From assembly GCA_049999765.1 (NCBI GenBank), contig JBNGIQ010009429.1:58197-92076 (forward strand): 33,880 nucleotides of DNA. Reading direction: 5' to 3'. This document shows, piece by piece, positions 11,464 to 24,300 of this stretch. This stretch comes from Phaeoceros laevis (lineage: Eukaryota > Anthocerotophyta > Anthocerotopsida > Notothyladales). The position numbers and the translations under genes were made by a program. How positions within the stretch are numbered: position 1 is the first letter of the stretch; every line of letters starts with the position of its first letter. The notes under the pieces were generated by a model. It saw only the letters and a program-made list of their open reading frames with translations. It ran no database searches and was not told the DNA's origin.

Positions 11464-14400
11464 TCAGATGTGGAAAAAGTCAAGCGCGCTGCCCCGTACG
11501 TGAGGTGAACGGGGTTGGGTGGGGAAATTCCACCTTGTCAAAAGGCGTGCCTGGATTCCTGGTATGGACAAAATTGCGCTCCTCAACGAGGGGTACCTCT
11601 CTACACAGGACGCACAACCTGTAACATGGAAGGCCGCACATGTCAGCTGTACATGTGCGAAACGGCTCCTACGGTTGAAAGTACATGGGGAGGCAAGTGA
11701 GACCTGAAACAGTTATATCCCACAGGTCTTCCTCATCGGGCGACTCCGTCGTGTCTTCGGCCTGCATTGGAGCAACAATCAGGAACACGTACTTACACAG
11801 CTTAAGGCAAAGCAGAAGCATTGGCTGCCTGTTTGGGTGCAAGGATTCTTTACGTGTACACAAGCTTCCACGTTCCGAGCAATCAGCTTGATGACGCTGT
11901 TCAATACTCCAGCAGACAGAAGGTTTTTCTGAGTTTCTCTCTCAGTAGTGAGACTGAGCACCAGCAGACAAACAGCGCCTGCCAATGCAATTTCCATGTT
12001 TGAACTACTCCGCCCTGTACATGCTCCCACAGGGTCAGGCATGGCCAAATCTCGAGTCCCTTACAAACCTGGAGCTGGTTTTATAAAGTTGAGACTTCGT
12101 ACCTGCCCAAGCTGCCACGGCCGGAAGAACTGGAATGAAATCCTGAGGAACTAGCCGGGCAGACAGTTCACCTTTCTGTCCAGTTGAAACATTAGTAGCA
12201 AGCAATTACAAAACGTCATTTTTTCCACAGCAAGGCCGGTGGTTCTCAAGCCTAGAAAACAAACAGAAAAAGTTTGCTACATAGCTTGTACCTTGACGAA
12301 TAAATTTAGCAGCACATCCGAGGCGCCCACAATAATGCCTCCAGGAGCGTTTTCTATACCTTCTACAGCTGTTTGCAGGAAACCAACAACCTGGAAACGA
12401 TTTCAGGCTCTATGCTGTTAGGTGACCATCCCACCAGCGAGTGGAAAAAGTACATGCTCGTGTCTGTCTCTACACATGACGATAGCTTTCACAGGGACGT
12501 AAACCAATCAAAACCTGCTTGTGGGCTTTGCAGGATACCACTGCGTTGCATCCCTCCACATCCATGGTCATCAGAGTTAACCACGGCAGCATGAAGCTGA
12601 CAGCATGAAGGGGCCTGAGAGCAAATCCGAAATAGAGGTTAGATGAACAAACAATCTATTAAAACTGTCTGCGCTGCTATCACTTTCCCTAAGATTACTA
12701 ACCTCTCTTCACCTTCCGTGGTTACCGATAACAAGTAGCCTAGCAGCTTAAGCACTCGGTGATTGTGTGCTGCCGGGGCTTCCCCCAGGTACCTGCCACA
12801 AGATATTTGTCAGATCAAGATCTGCCCGCCTTTCACAAGGCACAGGTGCAGACAAAGTTGTCTGGACCCTTTCAATACAACCAGTTTCACAACAACAGCA
12901 ACGATTCCACATTGCTGTCTTGTTTACACGACCTTCTGAGCTACAAACCTGCCCAGCAAGCGAACAGAGGCAAGAAGAATATCTCCACACGATAGACCAT
13001 GTTCCTGAGCATGAGGCAAGTTTTTTTAGATGTGAGTTATATTGCGAGGAGGATATGGACGGCTTGAGCTTCAAGTCCACTCGACAGTACTGCTCCAAGC
13101 AAAGCCAAGAGGGCCAACGAAAGCCTGTGCAGGTTACAGTTGGAACACCAACCTGGGCACCCTCTAGCAGTTGAAGAACCACTCCAATAATGTCGTTCAA
13201 GTTTGTGACGGTCTTCTCCTGTAGGCTCTCACTGAGCTGAGTACCTTCAGCTGATGCACATGCAAGTGTCAGGGAGCCGCAGGTCACCCAAGAATGGTAG
13301 GCCACAGAAGCACAGAAATTTGGAGCACAGAACAAGTTACCCAAGAATGCTACGCACCCGCTTCCTCTGAAATAATGTTAACAACATGTTCCAATAGTGC
13401 ATAATCTGTGGCCAAAGCACGAAGCTTTTGGGCACTTTCAGGGGATGACTGAGATGCAGCATGCCCTGTTCCGAACAATGTTTTAGCAACATCATGGAGT
13501 ACCACTTCTGTTTCAACCCTTAAAGCCTCCACCACAATGCGAAAAAACCTAAAGATGAACGGCCGTAATGAGTAAGATAAAGATCCAACGATAAACAACC
13601 ACTTGACTGTTAGCGGCAATACACAACAGGGTAGCCTTGAGTGAACCTGAATCTCGGAGCCTGTTTTCCTTCTTGTGGTAGACTCATAGGACCTAACAAC
13701 CAGCTGTTCCCAACAAGTTCAACAATGGCCTCTGCTAGCTCCAAAGCGGCTTGTTTTTGCTCCGCAACTGCAAAGATACAGGAACAAGTATTTTTCTTCT
13801 CCAGTGAACATTCCTGTATACTAGACCCGACTTTCAGAAAGTTACACTCTAGGAATCGGGAGGAACTATGTACCTACACGACTCAAGAGAATTTGTCCTA
13901 TACCTGAACGGGCATCGCTGGCCCATTCAGACCCTGCTTGCTGTTTCAATGTAGCAAGTATAGGCATCTGACAGAGAACATGGCATACTTTACACGGTGA
14001 TGACAAAAAACTTCCCAAGGTACAATGACGACGAAGGCATATCAATGTTCCATTCGTGTTAGTCACCGAAAAATCTGAAGTTAGAAGAGTCCGAAGGAGA
14101 CCTAACGCCTCGAACTTCCTTAAATCCTGTTGCAAGCCAAGCTGTTTTGCAACCGACGGTACCTGAAGCCACCAAAACAAATGTGCACTTGAAATCGTTT
14201 TGCAACAAATGGAAGCAGTATCAGTTGAACCAGCAGCACCTAAGCTACCACTGAGCTGTTTAATGAATTCATACCAATGGGATCAACTCTTCTGCACGTG
14301 CAGCTAGCTCTGCTCTGTCTGAGTATGACTGGAGCAAAAATGACAACAGTGACATTGCAACCTGCACCCAAGCAGCGTCTGATGCACAAGGTTAAGTTAG

Positions 14401-15274
14401 AGAAACGAAGGCATGCCTTGGACGACCTGCAAACTGGAGAAGTGAATCCATTCCTGATCACCTGGAGATACGTCATGCAGGTTGTTCGCAACCACACCAA
14501 GTGCCTGGGCTTTATACACAGCCGCAAGGCCTTTGTCTGATCCCGCACATATTGAGAGCAGACACTCACAGCAGTCTCCAAATGAAGTTTCCAGATTTCT
14601 GGAAGCGTCACGAAGTTAAATCTGGTGCACCCTGACAGCAGTCTACAGCGTTTCGAACAAAACCAAAAGGATTTAATCTGGTAATTCTAGGCCACAGAAT
14701 TAAAGATCACAGCAATGCCATGACATGAAGGCATCCGTCAACAGACTCCCGATAGAAGTCCTGGAATTTCTGGCAACTGGTGGCATACCTGTTTCCCATA
14801 GTTTCGACTAGGCCTGGTACTTCAGCTATAAAATCATCTGTTGAAGCAAGTTCAGGCAATCTACTAAATGATGCAAGCACGGTAAGGGCAAGCTGCAGAT
14901 AAGCTTGCTGCTGCTGCCCCTTTTCCTCGCTTGTATTCTGTACCTGCCGCCCTGTACCAGTGTAGGCAGATGCTCTTGTCAAAATAAGCGTGAAGATAAG
15001 CTTCTTTATGCCCGTCCCCTAAATCCTAGCCTGTGGAGATAACAACGTCACAACTCCCGGGAAAGCTTGGTAAGGGAGCCGCACCAGTTTTTAGGAGCCT
15101 GTTGATGAATTGCATACCAACGGCATCAAAGACTTGGCGGACGGCTTCTACGTTATCCCCCGACACAAACTTTGTCGCAAGCAGAAGTCCAACCAATCTC
15201 TGCTCGTCATTGCTTCCTTTCAGCAGCCTTACACATTCGTCCAAGCTTCCAGCGGCCTGCTCGAGCCGAAACAT
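11464..15274 (-). CDS. NCDN: Neurochondrin family protein
   Basis: Neurochondrins are conserved alpha-helical, armadillo-like cytosolic proteins; plants keep one homologue whose biochemical role is little known. Exons: 15274-15085, 14951-14789, 14598-14462, 14378-14275, 14162-14067, 13967-13904, 13767-13647, 13548-13358, 13250-13153, 13004-12949, 12792-12703, 12614-12515, 12390-12292, 12175-12103, 11978-11854, 11761-11704, 11618-11464. All 16 junctions keep phase and give 639 residues, close to the plant family. Signature blocks: ECVRLLKGSNDEQRLVGLLL near the N-terminus, DCCECLLSICAGSDKG, KFEALGLLRTLLTS, LGEAPAAHNHRVLKLLGYLL, HAVSFMLPWLTLMTMDVEGC and WAGAVCLLVLSL. ATG 15274 aligns with the usual family start. 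The last exon (after GCASCVERYP) is read through to TGA 11466-11464; its final ~25 residues lack support and could hide one more intron. Confidence 0.93.
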
Positions 15275-15837
15275 TCACCACGATTTGCAAAAGTTACAGG
15301 ACAGGGCTATACACATCTTGGGTAGACAAGCACTAGAGCTGACGTCTGCACTGCGATCACTGCTTACCATAGCTTCCGCGACAGTTGCAGCCGAGATGTC
15401 ACCTCACCTGTGAAGCAGGCAAGGTTGTCAATTGCTGATGGTGTATGCCACTGCAATTCGGTCAGGACGTTGACAGCCGACAACAAATTCAGCACTGACA
15501 CAATGAAATGCAGAAACAGTGCCGGCTCGTATGTTGCATAAATTCGAGTGGCGACTACAGTCTGACAACTCACTGTCCGACGGGCATGACACATTTTTAG
15601 CAAAGAGTAGTTTTAACCTCAGGCTCAATCTACACTATTGCGAAAAATGTTAGTGCTTAGTGGTACGAGCAGGGTGTGCAGGGAGGAAGGACCCGGTTGC
15701 AAACTTGCAAACTTGCAAACTGGTCCACTCATGAGGAGGCACTAGAACGCCATGCGAATGGTACATGCCTGATTGCGTGACACTCGAATGAATTCATCTT
15801 CGCGAGGACCTGAAAGATTGTGGCAGTAGAGTGCCTA
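15275..15837. promoter_or_regulatory. Divergent promoter region between neurochondrin and the methyltransferase
   Basis: The two genes are transcribed away from each other from this 563-base interval, so it should contain both 5' UTRs and both promoters. The only clear sequence element is a triple 8-base direct repeat at 15699-15722. I see no convincing TATA box. Confidence 0.5.
15699..15722. repeat. Triple direct repeat of GCAAACTT
   Basis: Three head-to-tail copies of GCAAACTT (the last ending in G rather than T), located about 115 bases upstream of the methyltransferase ATG, in a divergent promoter. Confidence 0.85.
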
Positions 15838-16704
15838 ATGGCAAAGTGTTTCAGGCGACGGGGATGGCTTTGGGTGTACGATGTGTACGGTGTGGAAGAT
15901 GGAGCTCTGGTCATGGGTTTGGTGGCGCAAGCTGCAGTGACGGGATTGTCCACAGCCGTCCTCGTCTCGCGCTTCAGGCGTATGGTCGCAGTGGTTGCGG
16001 GTTTTTTGCCGTTCATGCCCCTGCAGATCTTGAGCTTGTCTCTCGGTTTTGCATTGGGCTTGATGGGCCTTATGACTGTGTGCTTCCTGGTAACAGCTGC
16101 GAATCTTCTCTACACAAATGTTTTGCTCTGCTACAGGACCTCTCACCAAATGCTCAAGATGGTGAAGGACTGGTCAAGAGTTGAGACTGCATTAGATGTC
16201 GGCTGTGGCCGTGGTATGCTCCTCAATGCGGTTGCATTGAGGTTGAAGAAGGAAGGAGGCGGTGGGAGAGTGGTAGGGGTTGATCTCTGGTTACAAGATG
16301 GGAACAATCGGAGGCGAAGAAGCATGGCGGAGACTTTAAAAACTGCATCCAGGGAGGGCACTCAGGAGTATGTAACCTGTAAGAGCGGTGATGCTCGGCA
16401 CCTTCCATTCAATGATGCTTACTTTGATCTTGTAGTGTCTGGGCTATTTCTCAACACCCTCGGCAAAGAGATTTTTGGCACCAGCGGGGCTCAAGAGGCG
16501 GCCCTAGCAGAGAGGTTGAAGGCAATTTTGGACATAGTTCGTGTCCTGAAACCTGGAGGGCAGATCATCATCTGGGATCTCCATTATGTTTCTGAGTATC
16601 GGAAGAAGCTGCAGGAGTTGGGAATGGAGGATGTTAAAGTGTCAGCCTGCATCACAGCTTACATGGTGCCAAGTCACGTGCTCTACGCGAAGAAGCCGTC
16701 TTAG
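15838..16704 (+). CDS. Membrane-anchored class I SAM-dependent methyltransferase, intronless
   Basis: A 288-residue single-exon protein. The N-terminal ~105 residues hold several hydrophobic helices (for example ALVMGLVAQAAVTGL, MVAVVAGFLPFMPLQILSLS and LGLMGLMTVCFLVTAANLL); the rest is a Rossmann-type methyltransferase domain. Motif I is ALDVGCGRG at about residues 118-126, the ribose-binding acidic strand is VVGVDLW at about 145-151, motif II region GDARHLPF is followed by YFDLVVSGLF, and VLKPGGQIIIWDL forms the post-core motif. This resembles bacterial-type methyltransferase family 11 proteins; substrate unknown. Translation starts at ATG 15838, with an in-frame TGA at 15811. It ends 288 bases before the convergent RUS1-like gene ends. 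Confidence 0.87.
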   Translation: MAKCFRRRGWLWVYDVYGVEDGALVMGLVAQAAVTGLSTAVLVSRFRRMVAVVAGFLPFMPLQILSLSLGFALGLMGLMTVCFLVTAANLLYTNVLLCYRTSHQMLKMVKDWSRVETALDVGCGRGMLLNAVALRLKKEGGGGRVVGVDLWLQDGNNRRRRSMAETLKTASREGTQEYVTCKSGDARHLPFNDAYFDLVVSGLFLNTLGKEIFGTSGAQEAALAERLKAILDIVRVLKPGGQIIIWDLHYVSEYRKKLQELGMEDVKVSACITAYMVPSHVLYAKKPS

Positions 16705-16991
16705 AGTGCACATTCGTTGCGACTCTTCAGTTGTATGGAGGCTATGTATTGAGTTTATGAGGATGGTGAACCCTGATGATTTTCCTCTTCAGTCTCGTGA
16801 CTCTGAAGGGTTCGGGACCAGTACAACAAAGTTGTACTTAGCTGCTGCAACCGGTTGTTGATGAGAAAATGAACTATTAATGATTAACAAGGGGCACCAG
16901 TGGACCCGTGGGATGGCTCCGTGAAGGTGGTCTTTGTACAAAGCTACTGTCCACCAAGGTCGAATAGAATACGTCAAATCCCAAGCAGCTT

Positions 16992-19900
16992 TTATTTGCA
17001 AATGAGGGGAGCTGAATTTGGAACTCTGAGCACTAGCTTACTGATATCCCATTCACTTTCCCGGATAGCGTCTAGAAATATGTCAAACTTCTGATGTAAA
17101 GTCTGTAAGCTGGCTGACAACATGCCTATATGAAACTTGACTCCCAAATGTGATGAATCTAGGCAGTCACTTGAGGCAAGTAACCAGCAGGCTTGCCACA
17201 TGCTTCGAAAGATTGTCATGCTTGTTGCTCCTTCCTGTGGAGATAGAAAAACTGGTTAGTGCTCCTTGTATTTCATGGAAGGCCCCTTTCTTACTAAAGC
17301 TGTTAGACTGGGTTTGGAAAGTTCATGTGCTGCTGCGAAAAACTGCACCTTCAATACAATGCATGCTTCTTGCTTTTGTAACATGTTGAGCCGGAGAATA
17401 AGGATGTAGTCTTCATTCTCATACAGCCTAAGAAGACTCTCCAACTGTAGAGAAAGTATAATGTACATTAGTGTTTGGTATCATGCATGCAATAAGTTTT
17501 GGCACTGATGGTAAGCACGCACAGAGTCTTTTGTGGAGACAAATGCTTACCTCGGGTCGAGTGCATCCATGTCCAATTACATCAGATACCGAGCATCCAA
17601 CCGAAATATATGGGTGCGTCAGGTAACGTGGTACTAGCAAACTCTCTGAAGCATTGCAATCCTTGATTCCTGTCAAGCACCAAAATATAAGGTGAGGGCC
17701 TTCGCACATGTTAAAGGTCGGCATCCTGTTTGCAGGCACGCGAGGCAAACCTACTAGGTATAGGAAGCCCTTGCACGAAAGCCCTGATCAGAAGTAGCGC
17801 TCGTTTGTGATTGATCTGTAGGAAGTTGTCAACTTACACCCTTAGGCAAGGCGTTCAGAAGAATCGACCATTTGAGCGGACAAATCATACTCACAGTGCG
17901 CAACCGTAGAATACTTAAAGACTGATAACGAAGCCACAGGTGGATACTTCTCAAAGATGCCCAGGCAACGACTAGCTCCCAGTAGTCATCCACTGCTGGA
18001 GAGTTCTGCAAAAGAAGTTGGCTTTCGATACAGCTTGCAGTTTCCAGGCTAACCATCGATGACTCCATTCACAGAGAGGACCTACCAAAATCGAGACACC
18101 AAAAGCTAGCCCCACAAGCTGAGCAGAGACGTCCCACACCTCCTCCTGCCGTATGGCCCTGAAAGAAGGTTAGTATATTTGCCTTCGCCAGTGCATGGCC
18201 CTAATTGTTCCTTCCCTCCGGACAACATCCACTTCACCATATCCGGGGCTCGTAGTTGACTGTGGGCCGAAGGCAAGCTCACCTTGGCAGAAATATCACC
18301 CAAATTGCCCGATGTCGCAAAGTGATTTTGTATGACTCGTGAAGAGGGGTCCTTCAAGCCTTGAGCAATTGCCTGAAACAATGCAGTTGCATATGACCTG
18401 GAAGTGGTTTGTCCATCGGGAGTACATGGCGTTGGCCAGACTATCGACTTGCTATGCTACTTGGTTCCCGATCACTTCGTACCTTGGTGAGTCTGCCAAG
18501 AGATGCCAGTAGCACGAAATAGGCAGGAGCCAAAGGAGTTGTTAACTCCAAAATTCTGCATGAAACGACCCGAAACAAGCCCCAAGCCACTTATTTTAAA
18601 CTGGACGAAAGCACCACATCAAGTTAATCAAAATCCAAAGGAGAGGAAAGTACCCCCCAGCACTTCCGATCAGATCTGCATATAGCCTCCACTGCTTTGG
18701 GTCTTCATCAAAAATGTTACCAAACCGTCCTCCTAACACAGAACGCACAAGATTGAAATGAGTGACCTGGTTGCCGGGAGTCACTAGAAGAAAGCAGAAG
18801 ATTCTGTCCAGATCCTGAGCACACCAATGATGAAACGACCAACAGCCCCTAGTCCATCCCTGGTTACCCACCTACACCAACCACATACAATCTTAACGTC
18901 AAACGAGTTTACGGTACACAGGATTGTAAACATCGCCAAAAAAGCTGTATAATATGTGCATAGCATGGGTGAGCTCGAAAGACTTACTTGATAGCAGCAG
19001 CTGTAGCTGCTGCTGTTCCAGCATCTCCTCCTATGCCAACAGCCTAAGTCAACATACATACGCATCAAATGTTGTCCCGAATGAAGTGTCCAAAACAGAG
19101 GCGTCAGTGGTGACCGAATACCGCCAAAAGGCTTGATGTGACCAAGGTACGGCATGTCCACCCTGTCACATGGGTCGGGAACTGCCAAAGCATGTAATTG
19201 AGATACTCTCCCGACACAGTATCTGCCCTTCCACCAAGAACTGTGTTAGCGTTGTGTATTGGAGCATGAAATTAGCAAACATGACATCTGACTCTAACAT
19301 ACCTGGGTACCCAGCAGGCAACATGAAGTCCAGCACATACTGAGGCAGGTCGGGGAGCCGAATTGATGGCCATGCTTGCCCCTGTTGTCTACTAACTACC
19401 TGGCAGGAATTTGAATGGTCTGCCAGTTGAGCCTCCTCCATTCTCACTGCCCCTGAAGACTTGTCAAGCCAGTAACTGTTACTCTGGATTAGAATCATTC
19501 CTAGTCACTCTCATTGAATAAAATCATTCTCAGTCGCAGCCATTGACCAGAACTCTTGAATCACAATGCCAGAGAGGGCTGAGCTGAACCTGCGAACAGA
19601 CTGTTTGCCAACCCTTTCCCTGAGGATAGGCTCCGTATCCTTGCCATCAGGACCATCTCTGCAAAACGATGAATGGAACATCAGTACTGCAGAAACTTGA
19701 GACCTTCCACGATCTGAATTTGTTAGCAGGCGAACCTTGGGTTGAATTCCGCCGATTCCCCTCCAGCTCCCTCCGACTGGGATCTAACGAAGACTAATCC
19801 GTTTCTGCGCTGCTTATCTCTGTCTCTCAGTGTCGGTCCTTGCATTTTCCCTGCTGCTATGTATTTGGAGCAGCAGCTTGAAATCCTCGAGTGAGGCTGA

Positions 19901-20010
19901 CACATTGGAGACTGCTTTTCCAGCAACAAACCAGAGGTTTCAGTCGTCCTAGCCGAAGTCCAGAAATCGGTTCCACCCGCAGCTGGATGCCAAGTCACGG
20001 AACTCGGCAT
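16992..20010 (-). CDS. RUS1: RUS1-like protein (ROOT UVB SENSITIVE, DUF647)
   Basis: RUS proteins are plastid or membrane-associated DUF647 proteins linked in Arabidopsis to UV-B responses of roots, auxin transport and vitamin B6 homeostasis. Exons: 20010-19736, 19658-19565, 19483-19303, 19240-19115, 19030-18988, 18871-18825, 18732-18654, 18555-18483, 18372-18283, 18145-18086, 18005-17895, 17815-17755, 17669-17551, 17444-17349, 17234-16992; in frame, about 565 residues. Matches include LPAGYPG, YLNYMLWQFPTHVTGWTCRT, GDAGTAAATAAAIKWV, GRFGNIFDEDPKQWR, GLKDPSSRVIQNHFATSGNL and SIHLWLRYQSLSILRL. The C-terminus (LLRLYENEDYILIL, then LVLRVPNSAP) fits RUS1 rather than shorter RUS members. The first exon is Ser/Arg-rich like a transit peptide. 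The start at 20010 is the first ATG in that open stretch and is less certain; the exon 2 donor at 19565 was chosen by phase. Confidence 0.92.
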
Positions 20011-21310
20011 GATCCTTAAGCTGCAAGCCCTGCACTGGACGGATTGGAGCGTGCTGCAGCCAGAGCACAAAATGGACGTCCCGTGACCGAGAACGGAGGA
20101 TGCGGATGACGCTCGAGAGCCTGTGAAGACGGATGACAGCAGGCAGCCACTGTCCACGGATGGGTCATGCGCCCAGGTGGCGCAGGGAGCTCCACTTGGG
20201 CACGGGCTTCGGTCATCCTTTGCCGGCCGCGTGGCGGACCCGAGGTCACATCGAGCGTGCTATGGTCCTACCATCTCCCATCTCCCGCGCCCATGCCCTT
20301 CGCCTTCTCCCATTTTGCTAGGGCGGCAATTGAATTTTCGAATGGGGGCAGCTTTTGTTTGAACGCCCTTTTAGGAGTGACGGAAGTCCACCAGAATTAG
20401 GTCCATGACTCCAAAGATTCGGCTCAGGTGAGGCGAAGGTGCGATTTCATTTGCCGGCAAAAAAAGTAAAAGGAAACAAAGGTGATGTGAGCAGGCGTTG
20501 TGAGCAGAGAGCGCAGTCTGTGAGGAGCAGCGGGTCCGCTGATGAGCGGAGCTTGAGCTGGCCCGGGGTCGTCAGTGTCAGACCAGCAACAGACCGTACC
20601 TTATGCTTTTTAGGGTTGTTGTGGGAGCGTGTTTGTTGCCTATCAGCTTACCGGTGCTGGCTACGATCTCCCTCCGTGCGTTTTGTGCAAGAAGACTAAA
20701 CCAATGGCCGTATAATCTCATGTTGGGGCGTGAAAGCGTGCGAGGCGGCTTTAGTGTGCTGTCACTGAGCACAATTACGCCCCGGAAGGCCTGCCGTTAG
20801 CGCAAGAAGTTGCTTGCCATCATCTCCCTGTCAGGGGCAGGCTTCTTTCCTCCTCCTTTCACTCGAGGCACCAAGTGAGCATGGCAACCTGCCTACTGTC
20901 TATTTTTCTCAGCTACAGCGGCTTGGGTCCCGGCGCTCCCCCGGCTTGCTGTGCACTGGAATCGCCACTCTTGATGGCAAGCCACCAGCGGACAGAGAGC
21001 AGTAGGTAGGAAGGATGGAATGGGGCCATGCAACTACACGGCGTGGCCACTGCGGAGGAAAAAGATCTGTTTGGGTCGTCGTTCTCGAGATTGAGATCCA
21101 GAGCAAGGCAGCAAGGTGTGTTTTGTGATTCAATGCTGCAGGATTGGCGTTGTGGTTTTTGGTTGTGGAGTGCAGCTACGTGGTTTTACTGTCAGAGTTG
21201 TGACTTTTTGTGATGCTCGCAGGGAGCGCATGTGCAGTAGAATCGGGGAAGATGCTTCTGAGCTGGGATCGACCTAGTGCTGGCCCCTGAAGCTAGACTG
21301 GTGGATCAAA
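20011..21310. promoter_or_regulatory. Divergent promoter region between RUS1-like and GHR1-like genes
   Basis: A 1.3 kb interval separating two genes transcribed away from each other. It must contain both 5' UTRs and promoters. The part near 20040-20300 is GC-rich and open in several minus frames, so a longer RUS1-like first exon or 5' UTR is possible. No other gene was recognised. Confidence 0.45.
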
Positions 21311-24300
21311 ATGCATTTTCCTCCGGCTTGGCGCAAAATGCAGCTCCTCCAGGGGCTGATTGCAATTTTTGCAGTGGCGGGTCTCTGGTCCTGCGCTCAG
21401 GCGGATGATGATGTCTCTGCTCTCCTGGCTTTCAAGAGCAGCATGAGCGATGCACAGGCTTTAGAGACGTGGAGTAATGGCAGCCTCGATAATCAAGGCT
21501 GCCCTCTTGGCTGGATTGGAGTAACCTGCGAGGGTGGTAGGGTTGTTGATGTGAACCTCACCGGCCGGAATCTTCAAGGTGAATTTCCGCCCGGGACGCT
21601 CGGGAAGCTGACGCAGCTGATGTCCCTCGATCTGTCGAGGAATGCATTTTTTGGTGCCATACCAGATGACCTTGGAGAGTACATTGGGGTGCAGGCTATC
21701 GATTTATCCTACAATGCCTTCTCCGGTCTTATTCCCGGCTCTCTTCAAGGTCTGCAGACTCTGGAGAAGTTGTCACTTGCTGGTAATCAGCTCGACGGGG
21801 TGATACCAGAGGAGCTTACCGGCCTACCGCAGCTGCAAGAATTGGATCTGAGCAACAATCAGCTGGATGGAAGTATTCCTCCTTCCATCAACAAGCTTGA
21901 GAAGCTTGTCCTTCTGAATCTTTCCTCCAACGGTCTATCGGGCTCTCTTCCGACCAGCTTTCTGGATTTTTTATACCTCAAAACCCTTGACCTTCACGGG
22001 AATAGGTTGAACGGGTCGGTTGATGATTCTTTGCTGTCGCTACCAGCGGTGGAGTGGATTGACATGAGCAGCAATATGCTATCGGGCAGATTCCCAGGGA
22101 AGCAAAACAGACTGGTGTTTCCTGATAATCTGCAGCACTTCAACATGAGCAACAATATGTTCGAGGGCCCCCTGAGCAGCTCTTATGCAGTTGTTGTCAC
22201 GACGAATCTGGAAGTGTTTGATGTGAGCAATAACCAGCTCACTGAGCCTCTGCCGACATTGGAGCTGGGGAGTGCTACAATCCTGCTCTTTGGCAATAAT
22301 CGGTTCTCTGGAGAAGTACCGATCAAACTGTATAATCAGTCTCCTTTCTTGGAGGACCTTGACCTGAGTGAAAATCTGTTCACAGGAACACTTGGAAAAG
22401 TGACGTCTACGACCCTGAAGACCTTGAATATTTCTTCAAACCAGCTAGAAGGCACATTGCCACAAGAGTTCGAAGGGAACTGCATTTCAGTGGATCTCAG
22501 CAGGAACCAGTTCTCCGGAGGTGTCTCTAACCTCAGGAAGTGGGGATCTACTATGGAGACAATACATATTGGCAGGAACCTGCTCAATGGATCGCTTCCT
22601 GATGATGCAGCTGCTGCCCTGAGTGCATTGAAGTCTTTAGATATCTCTCAAAACGGCTTAACAGGTGGTATCCCCCCCAGTTTTAGCAACTTCAGTCGGT
22701 TGGAGTATCTAGACCTGAGCTCCAATTTTTTGGGGGGGCAGATCCCTGCTTTTCTGTTGAACTCGTCTCTTATTGAACTGACCCTGGCAAACAATCTGTT
22801 CAGTGGGGAACTCAGCATTCCCGATTTTGGATCTGCATCCATGTCCCCAAACTCTTCTATTCGCATTCTGAACCTTTCCGTAAACCAGGTGAATGGTGCC
22901 ATCCCTCCCACGATTGACTATCTCTCAAACTTGTACTCTTTGGATCTGAGCAACAACAATTTGAGTGGGCCCATACCTTCCAACATGTCAAATTTGAGGA
23001 ACCTACATGATTTAGACCTGTCTTACAACCAGTTGTCGGGCCCTATTCCAGATGACCTGGGCATGTTGCTTGGTCTGCAAGTCTTGAATCTGTCCTACAA
23101 TGACCTCTCTGGTACAGTACCGCTTAGTCTGTTAAGGTTCCCGCGGTCATCATTTGTGGGCAACCCAGGACTTCACCTGCCTAGTGATCCGGATCGGGTC
23201 TCCTCAGGTGATCATAGCAAGGGTAGTCTCTCTGCCCTGGAAGCAGGTTTGATCGGTGGGTTCACTGCTGCTGCAGTTCTTCTTATTGCTGCCGCTCTCT
23301 TCATATATTACAGGAGAGTTTCCAGGTCACAAGTGCTCCATGGACGGAGGCGGCACATCAAACCAGGTATCAGGACTGGTGCTGGGCAGGAGCACTCTGG
23401 CTCTCAGTTTGGTCCAGAGAGCTCTGCTCCTGGGGGGATTGTGAAACCAAAGGGCATTTTGAAGAGTAACAGCTACCGCTCATCTGCAGACTCTGTAGAT
23501 GATGGGACATCCAAAACTGATGGAAATGGACATCAGGAGGCCCCGGCACCAATGCCTTACGTCCAGCTGCAGCCCCAGGTACAGGAGGAGAGTGTGCAAC
23601 CAGAACAGCCTGTTGTGTTGAGAGTCTGTTCACCAGAGCGGCTTGCAGGTGAGTTGTTTCTCTTGGATACCACCCTCATGTTCACTGCAGAGGAGCTATC
23701 CAGAGCACCTGCGGAGGTGCTGGGCAGGAGCAGCCATGGCACATCATACAAGGCAACTTTGGACAGCGGACATGTACTTACTGTAAAGTGGCTGAGGGAG
23801 GGGTTGGCGAAGAGTAGGAAAAAGTTCATAGTTGAAGCCAAGAAGTTTGGCAATGTAAAGCACCAAAATGTGATGACACTGAGGGGCTATTACTGGGGTC
23901 CAAGAGAACATGAGAAGCTGCTGGTATCGGACTTCATGCCGGCGGGCAGCTTGGCGGGCCGGCTGTATGAGAGGACAGGGCGGAGGCATGCACCTCTCAC
24001 CTGGCAGCAACGACATCGGATAGCTGTGGACATCGCCCGAGGTCTGAGCTACTTGCAGGTGGAGCATCAGTGGCCCCATGGCAACTTGAAAGCAACCAAC
24101 GTGCTCCTGGATGGCCCCAACCTGGATGGGCGCCTAGGTGACTACAGCCTCCACAGGTTGGTCACTGAGGCTGGAACAGCCAACACCATCCTCAACGCTG
24201 GAGCTCTGGGCTATCGATCATCTGAGCTTGCCTCAGCCAGGAAGCCGAAGCCATCGTTTGAAGCAGATGTATATGCCTTGGGTGTGATTCTTATGGAAGT

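Noticed and set aside
14707-14788. Continuous reading of neurochondrin exon 2 into the following intron
   Set aside because: The frame stays open to a stop at 14707-14709, but splicing at 14789 to 14598 restores the conserved block with CCECLLSI, which read-through would lose.
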